A stretch of DNA of 64,000 nt from Pisolithus tinctorius (Eukaryota > Basidiomycota > Agaricomycetes > Boletales > Pisolithaceae): positions 2,604,001 through 2,668,000 of the forward strand of contig JANFAH010000002.1 in NCBI GenBank assembly GCA_024663395.1, read 5' to 3'. Below, in pieces: positions 10,881 through 22,313 of the stretch. The position numbers and the translations under genes were made by a program. Under the pieces are notes generated by a model. The model did no database searches and was not told the origin of the DNA. It worked only from the letters and a program-made list of their open reading frames with translations. Every line of letters begins with the position of its first letter. The first letter of the stretch is position 1.

Positions 10881-13800
10881 GTATGATATGGGGATCCTGT
10901 CTTTTCCTGGGAGGACCTACAATATGGATGATGATCAACCCCACTGATATGCACGATCCAATCGCTCAAGTGTTGGCCGGAGAGATTATCGACCTCGACA
11001 GATTTGATGCACTTGCAGGACCTGACAGCCATCAGCATGCAACCAATATTGCAGGCAATCCTTACACAGCAGCGAAATTCTTCAATTTCTTGATAGAGAC
11101 CATGCTGGAGACTCTGTTGGGTATCACCAAGTGGGCAAGCCAATCTTGTAGTGACATGGGTATCCTTGGGCAATTGTCTGGTTATTTCGGTGTGGTAGAG
11201 GCGCAGGGAAGAGGAACCTTACATGTTCATATGCTGCTGTGGTTGGCTGGTACACTGGACACAGCTGAAATGCAACACTTGCTCCAAACACCAACGTTTC
11301 GTGAGAAAATTCGGGAGTACATTCGCGTCAACATTCATGCCCATCTAGATGATGTCACAGAGCAAGACTTGAAAACGATGCCACAAAACAGCCAAATAGC
11401 GTATTCATGGCCACCTGACCCAGCAGAAGAAGATTGGGTTAAACGTACCCATTTGCTTGAGCATCAGCTGCTGCAATCCCAACAGGTTCACACGTGCTCC
11501 TGAGCCACATGTCTTCATGTTCAAAACGGTCAGCTTTTATGCAAGCAACAGGCACCATGGCCCCTCAGTGAAGACAATTATGTTGATGAAAAGGGTAACT
11601 GGAAACCAAAGAGGACTCTTGGGTATATCAATAACTACTGTCCGTTGATACTGACAAATTTGCGATGCAACAACGACATCAAGATTAACACCAACAGTGA
11701 AGATACCAAAGATGTGACCTTTTATGTTACCACGTATGCCACGAAGAAACAAAAGAAGTCACACAATCTTTCTGCACTAATGGCCTCAGCATTGGCATAC
11801 CACAAAAACGATCCACAGTATGAGGACATTTGCGAGTGAAACTGACTGCTACTCTACCGCTGCATCAACGTCATCAATTGCGAAGCCAAATTGTCAGGAC
11901 TGCAAGTGGTCTCTTACATCATGGGCTACAGGGATACATTCCGGTCTCACTGCTACGCACCGCTGTACACCAGTGCCTTGTTCACTGCGATTAGACGAAT
12001 GTTTCCAGGGCTTTCATCATCAACAACTGACAGGTCAGTTCAATCTGATTTTAGATCTTGTGGAACATTGTTCATCATGATCCAAACAGAAATGCGATGG
12101 GTGATGCAGAGGATGGCGAGACTGACCATGGTGGCAAGAGCATACAACTCTCCGAGGGTTGCAGTGAGAGAGTTGTAAGTACGCAGTGTATTCAGATCCC
12201 CGACATTGTTAATGAGTTTATTCAGGATGAGAGCGAGATGGTCACACTTCATGCCAATAAAAGAGGTGACGTTTATACATGTTCACAACTTGAGGACTAT
12301 GTCTTTCGTGGGCCAGAAATGGATAAATGTGGTCTTTTGGCTTTTGTGATCGACACATGGGATGAAGTTTATACGCCACAACCTGCTTGTGAACAGAAAG
12401 AGGGATCAACAACCAAACGAGGCTGCCCCATTCATGTGTGATCGCATTACATGGACAGACATCCTAGAGCAGACAGCCACCGACATGTTTTTCGTGCTAA
12501 GGGTCACAACACCTTACCTCAAATAGCAGGACCATGGTTTCCCCGAACCGACACTGGTGATGACTTCTACTGCACGTCTATGCTTGTGCTTCTGAAACTG
12601 TGGCGAAAGGCACAGGATCTCAAGGGTGATACAGCAAGCTGGAGTGAAGAGTTTCAATCATTCACGGCGCAGATGCACCCATTCCATAGGCATGTCTTGT
12701 CTGGCATTCAGTTTTATTATGAATCAAGATCGGCATGCAACTCAACATCCACAGAGGCATCAATGTCTGCCTTTCACATTACACAAGTGCCTACAGATGA
12801 CCTTCTGTTGGATGATGACAATGGCGAGCCTATGGAGGATTTGCTTATTCCGTTAACACAGGCTGACCTTATAGAGTTCAAACGCAACCAACTATTGCAA
12901 AATGAAGAAAGGCATGCTGATGAGGCAATTACTGTTGGACTCACACATGGTCTGTTTACGCTGTCAGGGCCACAGCCAGCATGCAACCCAACCAGCTATC
13001 GTATAGCACAGGGGGAGGACCTCTTGCAACTCCTGAGATGGTTGAAGTCAATGCATACCATGGCCACGATGCTGACAGTCATGCCAGATGCACAAGCACT
13101 GCAGTCTGCCAATGCTACAATGAACGTCGAGAACAGCATTAGTGACCTTAGTAGAGCTCTCTTGGAAAGCAACCATGGTGATGCGACCTTACTCACCAGG
13201 TTGACAGGGAATATCAATGTCCTCGAATCTGTACCAGTCGCTGAGCTGTTGGACGATCAGCGCCACGCATATGACATCGTTGACTGGCATCTACAACAAT
13301 ACCTCTTGGGGCTCAATCCCCCACAATTGCAAATGATCATTCCTGGTGAAGCAGGGGTTGGCAAATCAAAGACGATTCAAATGATCACACAAAATTTTCA
13401 GTCTTGAGGTGTGCAGAACTTGATGGTCAAAGCCACTTATACTGGAATTGCTGTGTCAACCGTTGACAGACAAATGCTCCACTACATTGCTATGATACCC
13501 ATACATGGTGGAAGGCAGTTGGCAAAAACGCGTAAAAAACTGGAAACATTCTGGCGAAGTAAGCAGTACCTTATCATAGACGAGATTTCCATGATATCTC
13601 GTACATTCTTCGCATCACTTTCCAATATCATCGGTCACACGCGCACAGATGAATGTGCAACCTCCGACGAACCATTTGGAGGGCTGAACGTTATTCTCGT
13701 CGGCAACTTTCATCAATTCCCACTGGTCGCCAGCAAGCCTTCTGTGCCATTGTATTGGCAGTCGAACACCAAGAAGGATACTGAGCTTGAAATCCTTGGG

Positions 13801-14204
13801 CGCAAATTATATGAATAATTTGATGTCATTGTGCAGCTGAAAACACAGGTCAGAGTCACAGATCCTGATTGGATGGAGCTCTTGCAGCACGTGCGGCATG
13901 GTAACTGCAAGGAGAAACACATCGCCATGCTTTGTAGCCTGGTACTCACGAATGACCAGTGCACCCCTGCTGACTTCAGCCAGCCACCTTGGTGCAATGC
14001 ACTTTTGGTGACACCGCGTCACACCATATGTATCAAGTGGAATTTGACAATGGTGAAATCGTGGACACACACACAAGGAGTGATGTTGTTTACATGTCCT
14101 GCGATGGACACAGTCAATGGCTGTCAATTAACATTGGAGGAGCAGTTTGCTGTCGCCGCAAAACCCAAAGGATCCCGAGGGCGTTCATGGCAAGAGCATG
14201 GCGG
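10881..14204 (+). pseudogene. Helitron Rep/helicase, main part (HUH nuclease plus PIF1-like helicase)
   Basis: Several frames joined by stops and frameshifts encode the Helitron replicase. About 10,905-11,500 gives GPTIWMMINPTDMHDPIAQV and then GRGTLHVHMLLWL, the HUH (His-x-His) strand of the rolling-circle nuclease. ATKKQKKSHNLSAL and VSYIMGYRD follow near 11,740-11,940, and LPQIAGPWFPR near 12,505. The helicase starts near 13,330 with Walker A GEAGVGKSKTI, then Walker B LIIDEISMIS and VGNFHQFPLV. Stops at 12439 and 13405 are TGA where Arg is expected, and the stop at 13816 is TAA. The coding is cut at 14204 by element 2 and resumes at 22216. It is non-functional in this copy. Confidence 0.88.
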
Positions 14205-14899
14205 TGTTATGCTCGCAACGAGTGACTTCGTCAAATGGACTAGGCACAAATGTCACGAGATGGATCTACGGGCCAAGCTTATCGTAACCCCTATGGTCAA
14301 CCCTTTTATCAACAAGTACCGGCAGAGGTTCGTTCCACTGGCGAATTCTTCTGAGATCACGACTGGGAAGTAGCAGAGGTATGAGTCAAAGATGATGGGT
14401 GATTGCAAGAAATCGAAAAACTGAAGATACATGGTACAGTACTTCTACCTATATACCCGTTGAGGGTTTGTACAGTACATACATCTGCAGTTAGTCGCAA
14501 ACAAGTACACGGTAAAATAGAAACGAGTCAGGTACTGCGGGAACAGCCATACCGGCCGTGGATGCAGTCCGCAGCGAGGGGCAGCAGCACCGATGTGAAG
14601 GAGGGAAACATCCGGGTAATGTAAACAAGTCAGAAGCGAGATGGAGCAGGAAGTAAACACAAATGAAATGTACGTCCATCAGCTGCGGGCGCAGCTACGA
14701 GTCAGAGTGATGGCAGCGCATGCAGCATCAGTTGGTATTGGAAATACCACCACCACCGGTGATCCGAAGGCTACACGTGCCTTGAGACTGAGGATGACCA
14801 CGGCGAGGACAAACGACGTGACGAGGCATGTGACACACATGACCTGGTGTTTTAGGGAAAGCGATGAAAAAGGGAAGAGGCCCCTGAGCAGGCGTAACA
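14205..14899 (-). repeat. Element 2 3' LTR (695 bp)
   Basis: Matches 21521-22215 in length and termini. Since the element is read on the minus strand this is its 3' LTR. The polypurine tract lies just to the right, at 14900-14914. Confidence 0.95.
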
Positions 14900-14914
14900 T
14901 CACCCCCCCTCTAA
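14900..14914 (-). promoter_or_regulatory. Element 2 polypurine tract
   Basis: On the minus strand a TTAG followed by a run of G and TGA abuts the 3' LTR. The ORF3 stop is only about five bases upstream. Element 3 has the same tract at about 28,279-28,294. Confidence 0.75.
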
Positions 14915-14919
14915 GGTCC

Positions 14920-16254
14920 TCAGACCCTTGAGGACGAGGCATGGGGATTGGCAGATAGGTTACAAAGGGGGCATCGAGAGCAGGTATGGGAGGCGACAGG
15001 CGACAGAGTTGGTGGAGACGGTGGTTCCTCGCTTGCCTGGGTCCAACGTGAACCCTGGCCATTTCGGCAGGACCAATGTCCCAAGTAACGGCATTGGTAG
15101 CAGGTGTACTTGTAGAAGGGATGTCCCTCAGGAACCTTGGCGCGTCCTCCGAGATAGAATTGAAGTTGATCAGTAGCGACGGGGAGGAAGGGAGCCAGAG
15201 GGAGAGGAGAGGCAGTGTGGACTGCATTATGATACTCTTTGTCCAGCCCAGCCCAAGAGGCGTCAGTCAGAAAAACCTCCCAACTGGACTCACTTCGACC
15301 CATCCCAAGGCATTTCACTGTCTCTTTAAACACCGTTGCGTTATCTAGGAACTCCAGTGGCAGGTCCCATCGGACCTCCCTATCAGCCTTGGGTTTCATC
15401 TCGGGGATTGCCGGTTTCTCTTTAGGTTTGATCCACTCAAGAAGCCAAGAAGCAGTCGGGGCGAGGAACTCCCCGACCTGTCGATCGTGAAGGTGATGGT
15501 AGGCGCCACCGGTCACTGCTTCTAAAACATCTGCGTACCCCTTTTCGAGCATTGAAGTCATGATGACCTCGGCCAGAGGGGCCATCCTGGACAGCTGTCG
15601 AACCCGTATGCAATTGGTGGCCCAGCCGATTACGTCTGCCGCTCTGTAGATTTCAGACAGCATCCCAAAATACTCAACCTGTTCTGGTGTGCACCCGTCA
15701 ATGTTGTCCCCTTTGTTGAAGACGTCAAGTGCCTGAGTAACATCCAAGTAGTCACTTGCTGAGATTGGTAATTGCAGCTCGTCATCCCTGGCAAGGGCGA
15801 CTGAGGCAAGGAGGTCGAGCGCGGCATTTCTGGATGACACCGGACTGGAGGGGCGAACATGGGAAGGGACAGGAGCATCGGCGGTGCTCTGGGGGGTTGC
15901 TCCATGACCGGCGTCATGGTGAGACTTCTCTTTACCCTTTCCCTTTCCCTGCTGGTTACTGTCTCCTTCGAGAGGGACTCTGGCCTTGGGGACTGGGACT
16001 CGACGAACCGAGAAGCCTTGCTGTGGACACGGTCTGAGAGGGCGGGTGACAGGGGTCAGTACCTCGAACTGGGATACGAGGGACGAGGCGTCTGACTCAG
16101 GAAAGCGGGAGGTGGTAGATGGGGGAGGGGAGTAGCAACAACAGGCGACGGGGGGGATGAGCAGGTCGTCCCTGTCAGCTGAGGGGTTGTAAACGGATTC
16201 TCCAACGAGGTTGGCATAGTCGTTCTCAGTGTTGACAGAGCGAGGAGAGTCCAT
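14920..16254 (-). CDS. Element 2 extra ORF (ORF3), 444-residue zinc-knuckle protein
   Basis: An intact minus-strand frame whose ATG is 15 bp after the pol stop and whose own stop lies next to the polypurine tract. The N-terminal 130 residues are Pro/Ser/Arg-rich with a GKGKGKEK basic stretch. Residues of about 150-330 look helical. Near residue 390 is CYQCRYLGHWSC, a CCHC-like knuckle with a short last spacing, and then a Cys-containing tail. The equal-length copy in element 3 has one stop. It has no signal peptide, membrane segment or known enzyme motif. Its position matches env or accessory genes of retroelements, while the knuckle suggests RNA or DNA binding. Function unknown. Confidence 0.75.
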   Translation of the reverse strand: MDSPRSVNTENDYANLVGESVYNPSADRDDLLIPPVACCCYSPPPSTTSRFPESDASSLVSQFEVLTPVTRPLRPCPQQGFSVRRVPVPKARVPLEGDSNQQGKGKGKEKSHHDAGHGATPQSTADAPVPSHVRPSSPVSSRNAALDLLASVALARDDELQLPISASDYLDVTQALDVFNKGDNIDGCTPEQVEYFGMLSEIYRAADVIGWATNCIRVRQLSRMAPLAEVIMTSMLEKGYADVLEAVTGGAYHHLHDRQVGEFLAPTASWLLEWIKPKEKPAIPEMKPKADREVRWDLPLEFLDNATVFKETVKCLGMGRSESSWEVFLTDASWAGLDKEYHNAVHTASPLPLAPFLPVATDQLQFYLGGRAKVPEGHPFYKYTCYQCRYLGHWSCRNGQGSRWTQASEEPPSPPTLSPVASHTCSRCPLCNLSANPHASSSRV

Positions 16255-16269
16255 TTAACTCTTGAGGTG

Positions 16270-19200
16270 TCAAGCGAGTTTGTACTGATCAAGGGCTTCC
16301 GTAGCATGGTCCTTTATGTGTTCCTTGGGTTCCCACGTATTTGACAAATGTGGGAACCCTTTCCACTTGATCAGGTACTTGCGCCGTCCTCTGCAACCAT
16401 TGGTTTTGTGATTTAACACCGCTTCTACCTCCCATTCAATTTCATCTTCAACCAAATCCAGTAAGGGTGCTGCGGGGGCAGCTCCATATACCTCGTTTTC
16501 GATATAGGGGAACATGTGGGATGCATGGAACACTGGGTGAACCTTCCAGGTAGGCAGGAGATCCAATCGGAAAGTGACTGGGGAAACCACCTGAGTCACC
16601 CTGAAAGGTCCAAGACGTCGGGGCGCAATCTTGTCGCACTGGTTTCTGATCCTAAGATGGCTGACGTCAAGAAGAACCTGATCTCCGACCTTGGGTGGTT
16701 CATAAGATCCTTTGCTGCGCGAGCACATCAACTCCTGTGCCTTCCAATGCACGAGGGTTGCGACGTCCCAGGAAGATGCGAGTCGTTCCAATCTTTCATT
16801 GACCAAAGGAACTGGGGTAAGACGCTTTTCAGGGTACGGCGAGGGGTCATAGCCGAGTACGAGGGAAAATGGCGTCATTTTGTGGACAGAATGAACACGG
16901 GAGTTGTGGGCGAACTCGGCAGAGGGAAGTTTAGAAGCCCATGAGTTGGGGAACTCGGAGCAGTAGAGGCACAAATACCCTTCGACCTCCTGGTTTACAC
17001 ATTTGCTTTCGCTGTTAGTTTGTGGATGATACCTGGTACTCAGCTTGGTTTTCACCCCTATTGCCTTGTAGAGTTCTTTAGTAAACAAAGACGTGAACTG
17101 CGGTCCTCGATTGGAGATTACCAACTCGGGAACCCCAAATCTGGCGTAAACAAACTGATGGAAGAGCCGGGCGACGCCGACAGAATCAATGGTTTTATGA
17201 CACGGAACAAACAGGGCGGCTTTTGTAAGGCCCTGATCGACAACCGTGAGAATAGAATCATATTTAAACTCCCCTGACACGGGGAGATCCATGATGAGAT
17301 CCATAGATACTTGCTGGAACGGGAAAGGGGTCTTCGGTGTCTCATGCGGCACCACCGGAGGGGTTGGAGGATGGGTCACGACCTTGGTGGTTTGACACAA
17401 CGGGCAGCCCGCTACATACTTCTTGATGTCAGTTCCCATTCTCTCCCACCATACCTCTTTACACATTTTGGCAAACATGGCCTTTTGTCCAGGATGTCCG
17501 GTGGATTCATGGTCGTGGTAGGACCGCATACAATGATGGCGATCCTCGGGTGGGATGTATAGCCTAGTAGTTCCGAACCGTTTCATCCCATCTTCTGCTA
17601 TAGTTATATTGTCGCTTGGCTCTGGACCTGTGGAAGTCTTTGACGTATCGTTCTTGATGTGTTCGTACAGGTCGGTGGATATAGTGTAAACCCCTCTAGC
17701 TCCTTTTGTGGGCTCCTTCGTGAGGTGAGCTGTCGAGGCCGAACTCTCCTTTGGGGACTCCTCATGCGGGCGAGAGTAAGGCTTGGGTTTGGAGTGAGCG
17801 AGACATGCGGGAAGACGACCGACTCTAGCAATTCTGTTTATTTTTAACTGTTTTTGCATTTTTGTTAACGAAAAGATAGTAGAAACGAGGCGAACGTGCA
17901 GCTTTGAAGGGTCCATCCCCGTCGAAAGCCAAAGGTCTGCGGGTAGGACCGTGGCGGTAGGGGCGGGCTCCTCCACAAGGTGTTTGTGGGAGAGGGTATT
18001 GGCGGGTACCTGAAGGCGGCCAGCCTGCCACGAGAACTTAATGGGATAAGACTGTATAGTCGCCGCCCATCGCGCCTGTCGCGGGGTTAGTTGCTGTGGC
18101 TCGCGGTAGTACTCCAGGTTCTTGTGATCAGTAAAGACCACCGTCGGTTCAACCGGGGAAAGAAGGTAGGGCCGAAAAGCCTTCAAGGCATGAATGACAG
18201 CCAACATTTTGAGGTCATAAACCTGGTAGCGTTGTTCCGCACCTACCAATGACTGCGAAAGATACGAGTAGGGGTGCCATTCATTGTCTGACCCTTTTTG
18301 CGCCAGAACCACGCCAGTTCCCATCTTAGAGGCGTCGGTAAAGAGGGCGAAAGGTTTGGCGAAGTCAGGGATAGCGAGGACCGGGGATGAGCATAACAAA
18401 CTTTTTAGCTTTTCAAAGGCGGCTGCTCGCTCAGTGGTCCATTGGTATGGGACCCCCTTTTTGGTGAGATCATGGAGGGGTCGTGCGATGCTTGAAAAGG
18501 AGGGGATAAACTTTCAGTAGAAATTGCAAAAACCTAGAAACCTGTGTAGCCCGGTTAGGTTTTCCGGAGTTTCCCAGGTGGAAATTGCGTTGGTTTTGGT
18601 TGGAGATGTCTCCATGCGTCCTTTCCCGATGATCATTCCCAAAAACTCCACTTCTTCGGCCTCGAAGCAACACTTGCTAATTTTTAGGCGAAGTTCTTCT
18701 ATGGTTTTGGCATGGATGACGACATCGTCCATATATCCAACTTGTTTTCCGTGTTGTTTTTTGAAGGTTTTATCCATGTAATGCTGGAAAGAAGGCGGTG
18801 AGTTACACTGTCCGAAGAACATTACCATTGGTTCGAAAAGTCCTCGAGGGGTTATGAAAGCCCCTTTCCATTCATCTCCATCCTTAACACGTAAGTTGGT
18901 GAACCCCCATCTGACGTCAAACTTGGCGTAATATTTTGATTCCACCAATTCATCAAACAAGGCTTGCGCGTTTGGTAGGGGGTGTGTGTCCTGAATGGTA
19001 AAGGAATTTAGATAGCGATAATCCTGGATCAATCTTTTCTTTCCATCCTTCTTTGCTATGAAGAAGATGGGGGCTGCCTGTGGAGAGGTTGACAGCCGAA
19101 TTTTTCCGCAGTTTAGGTTTTCGTCGAGAAATTCATCGAGAACTTTCAGTTCATCAGGGGACATGGGGTACACTCCAGCCTTTTTGGGTTTGAAGTTGTC

Positions 19201-19880
19201 CCGCAGCCGTATCTCGTGATCCAAGCCAGGGCGGTGCCTAGGGAGTGGTATATCATCTTCCGTGAAAACCTTTGCGAACCTTCTGTATCGTTCAGGCAGC
19301 CGAACCTCCTCTTTTCCTATGGAAGCTGCAACCTCTAGTTCTGTAGAAAGAGTAGTTTTGTTGATTTCAACAGAAGGTTCTTCGGCCAGAACCTTTTTGA
19401 TTAGTGGTTTCTCCAGGTACTCAAAGCCATCATCCCAGCACGTAATCTTACCGGTTTCCCAGTTCATGCGAGGTTTGTACTCTTTGAGGAACGGCATTCT
19501 GAGGAGGACGTGCTCCTTTCCAACCAGGGGTCCGACGTAACATTTTACTCGGACGATCTGTTCCTTGATTTCCATTTTGATGGTGCATTTTCGAGAAACC
19601 CATTCTTGGTCTTTTCCGGTGAAGGACGTTGTTTTGAACTTTCGTTCTACCCAGTAAGTGGGTATTTGAAGTCTTCACACCATTGCCTCGGAGATGAGCG
19701 AAACTTCCATGCCTGAGTCAATACAGGCCCAAATTCCTGCCTTGAAGTCGGGTAAAGTGACGAGTCCGAGAGGGGAGCGAATTTGCATATTTGATTCATC
19801 ATCTATAGAAGTACACTTAGCTGACAACACCGAAACCAGACTGACTGATGCAGGAACAAATTCAGCAGTCCTCTTTAAAA
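16270..19880 (-). pseudogene. pol: Element 2 Pol (protease, RT, RNase H, integrase, chromodomain) with two stops
   Basis: Entered from gag by -1 shift at 19878-19884. The frame is open except for TGA at 19675-19677 (relatives have Arg after AMV) and TGA at 18514-18516 (FCNFY then stop; element 3 has Arg). The protease motif reads IDSGMEVSL where element 3 has IDSGTEVSL, so the residue after DSG is altered. RT contains GYMDD, RNase H FALFTDAS, integrase the HHCC array ending CPLCQTTK and the DDE core (SMDLIMDLP; SNRGPQF in place of the usual SDRGPQF). The chromodomain has LIKWKGFPH. The missing Asp at SNRGPQF would by itself disable integration. The C-terminus ends QYKLA. Confidence 0.9.
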
Positions 19881-19884
19881 ACCC
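19875..19884 (-). promoter_or_regulatory. Element 2 putative -1 ribosomal frameshift site at the gag stop
   Basis: On the minus strand the sequence GGGTTTTTAA contains the slippery heptamer G GGT TTT directly followed by the gag TAA. A -1 slip moves ribosomes into the open pol frame (FLKRTAE...). The identical heptamer and stop are found in element 3 at 33309-33318. No downstream structure was modelled. Confidence 0.6.
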
Positions 19885-21152
19885 AACAGCTTCTTCTCGT
19901 CATCATTAGCTTCACGATCTCCGATATAGGTGGTCTTGGTCCCATCCTCGGAGACGACGATGCAAACGTTCGAGAGGGCTTTGGATTTACAGTCACTCTT
20001 GTAGTGGCCCTTCTTGTTACAATTATAGCAGGTGACATCAGCGGCGGAGTGCCGAACGTTTTTCTTTTGTTTATCGACATCCATGGCATCGGGATCTTGG
20101 TTAGGACTTTGGAAATGAACATACTTCCTTTCATGCTGAGATTCCTTCCCTTCTAGGATATGCTTGATGGCGATCGTGGTTCTTGCTTCTCCGGCAACCT
20201 TAATCCATTCCACTACAGTGATAGGGGCCCGTCCACAGTTGAGGATCCAGTCTCGGTATTCCTTCGAGAGACCTTTTCCGAAGAAGATTCTGGCTTCCCG
20301 AGACTCTTCTTTTAGCTGTGCCTTGTTGATGAGCCCCATAAACTCTGCAATGTAGGCTTCCAACGGCCAGTTTCCTTGTTCAATACTTGACAAGCGAAGG
20401 ATGGCTAGGGCAGTCTGATCACCAGACTCGAAGGTAGCTTTGAGTCATTCAACGAAGACCTGGACAGTGTCCATGTAATAGATATTTCCATCATTGAGGC
20501 GGTTTTCGTTTTGATAGTTCTCAGCGAAAGAGATGGCGGCACCCTTTGTCATGTAGGTTAGGGCGAAAGCGATTTTGAGCGAATCGGTGCTATAAACGTG
20601 TCGATTAAGGTTAAGATAACCTTCAACTTGTGTGAGCCACATTTGAAGACTATTGTGGCTTCCGTCATAATCTCCTGGTTTACCGACATTGAATTCTCGT
20701 CCTCCATTAGGGGGGCAAGGGTGGTAATTGTCATCGTCTTCGATCCTGGATTTCCCCTTACTGCCGCTATCTGGGTAGGGCTCTGGGGGTACATCCTTAT
20801 TGAAGTTTCGCACGTACCAGTCTCTTAGCATCCTTTGGGTAGGGACACTTCTGGGGAAAGGATCCCCGGCTTCGGCAACCAATTGTCTCGCTTCTTCGGC
20901 CAAGCGGTGGCGTTGCTCCTCGAGCTGTTGACGCAGGTCTTCTTCAGTGAACATTCTTGGGGGCATTTCCGGAGCAGACTCTCCGTGTCCTTGCATCATT
21001 GACATTACGGGTGTTCGCGCTTCTTCCTGTTCTTCTTTGAGAACTGATCCATAAGAAGTGCTAGACTTCTGATTGTCTTCTTCTTCTGAACTTAAAGCGA
21101 CTTCTTCTTTGCGATACCGCGAAAGGAAGGATATACATGGGTTTGATGCCAA
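19875..21152 (-). pseudogene. gag: Element 2 Gag with one stop
   Basis: About 425 codons ending LLGF and TAA at 19875-19877. A Glu-rich N-terminal half (EEDLRQQLEEQRHRL) is followed by a retrotransposon gag core (QMWLTQVEGYLNLN, TYMTKGAAISFAENYQ) and a C-terminal knuckle CYNCNKKGHYKSDC (CX2CX4HX4C). TGA at 20445-20447 replaces the CGA codon present in element 3. The 5' limit is uncertain because no in-frame ATG lies at the left edge, and a 130-bp segment at 21118-21247 is absent from element 3. Gag would build the virus-like particle. Confidence 0.8.
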
Positions 21153-21507
21153 GTAAGACAGTCCAAGTCGACCAAGGGGAATAGGAGGTAAAGGTGGGTT
21201 CCTTCCTAGTCTGAGCAGGTTAGTTCAGGGTGGGACTGGAGGCTTACTCTTCTTGGGTGAAGACACTTTAACGGATAGTGACAACGAAGGCTGAGGGAGG
21301 ATTTACTATCCAAAGATAACCTGTCAGTAAAAAGGGGAGAAAGATTCCGGACTCTAGGGAGGCGATTTATTAATCCCGGGTGGGAGCCTGTAGAGCGTTA
21401 GGCCAGTAAGTGATTTGATGAAACAGTTTGTTGAAGTTCAGTAACCAGGGGGGACGAGTTTGACTCCTTTGTACGAAAAGGTCGAACGAGTCCCGAAAAC
21501 TGCGTAG

Positions 21508-21518
21508 AGTTTTTCAAT
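21508..21518 (-). promoter_or_regulatory. Element 2 self-priming primer-binding site
   Basis: On the minus strand ATTGAAAAACT lies two bases (AA) past the 5' LTR. It pairs over 11 nt with AGTTTTTCGAT in the LTR (21738-21728), with one G-U pair. A TATA box (TATATA at 21766-21771) sits about 33 bp upstream of that LTR segment. Offset, length and TATA distance match element 1. Confidence 0.6.
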
Positions 21519-21520
21519 TT

Positions 21521-22215
21521 TGTTATGCTCGCGACAAGTGACTTCATCAAATGGACTAGGCACAAATGTCACGAGATGGATCTACGGGCCGAGCTTATCG
21601 TAACCCCTATGGTCAACCCTTTTATCAATGAGTACCGGCAGAGGTTCGTTCCACTGGTGAATTCTTCTGAGATTGCGACTGGGAAGTAGCAGAGGTACGA
21701 GTCAAAGATGATGGGTGATTGCAAGAAATCGAAAAACTGAAGATACATGGTACAGTACTTCTACCTATATACCCGTTGAGGGTTTGTACAGTACATACAT
21801 CTGCAGTTAGTCGCAAACAAGTACACGGTAAAATAGAAACGAGTCAGGTACTGCGGGAACAGCCATACCGGCCGTGGACGCAGTCTGCAGTGAGGGGCAG
21901 CAGCACCGACGTGAAGGAGGGAAACATCTGGGTAATGTAAACGAGTCAGAAGCGAGACGGAGCAGGAAGTAAACACAAATGAAATGTACGTCCATCAGCT
22001 GCGGGCACAGCTACGAGTCAGAGTGATGGCGGTGCACGCAGCATCAGTTGGTATTGGAAATACCACCACCGCCGGTGATCCGAAGGCTACACGCGCCTTG
22101 AGACCAAGGACAACCATGGCAAGGACAAACGATGCGACGAGGCACGTGACACATGTGACCTGGCATTTTAGGGAAAGCGACGAAAAAGGGAAGAGGCCCC
22201 TGAGCGGGCATAACA
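21521..22215 (-). repeat. Element 2 5' LTR (695 bp)
   Basis: Partner of 14205-14899. It contains the TATATA promoter motif and the proposed self-primer segment. All differences from the partner are CpG-type transitions. Confidence 0.95.
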
Positions 22216-22313
22216 GGCAGCCTTGCCGACGAGGTTCACCTCACTATTGGTATGGAGGTCATGGTAACATTCAATGTTTCCACTGGTTTGGATATGGCCA
22301 ACGGCGCGCGCGG
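22216..22313 (+). pseudogene. Helitron helicase, middle fragment
   Basis: A 98-bp sliver between elements 2 and 4 keeps the helicase frame: EVHLTIGMEVMVTFNVSTG then LDMANGARG. This corresponds to the ANG-x-RG segment of PIF1-like Helitron helicases. It joins 14204 on the left and 26443 on the right in frame after removal of the insertions. Confidence 0.85.

Larger units (their letters stand above)
14205..22215 (-). mobile_element. Element 2: chromovirus LTR retrotransposon in the Helitron helicase
   Basis: An 8,011-bp element on the minus strand with two 695-bp LTRs (TGTTATG...TAACA). The flanks are GGCGG (14200-14204) and GGCAG (22216-22220), a 5-bp duplication with one CpG-type change. Reading right to left: 5' LTR, primer site, gag, pol by -1 frameshift, extra ORF, polypurine tract, 3' LTR. 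It is clearly the same family as element 3. Gag has one TGA and pol two, so it is decayed but complete in layout. The LTR pair shows roughly 30 differences, all of CpG type, the most of the four pairs. Confidence 0.95.

Noticed and set aside
14920..16254. ORF3 as a retroviral-type envelope gene
   Set aside because: No signal peptide, no hydrophobic membrane segment, and a CCHC-like knuckle instead.
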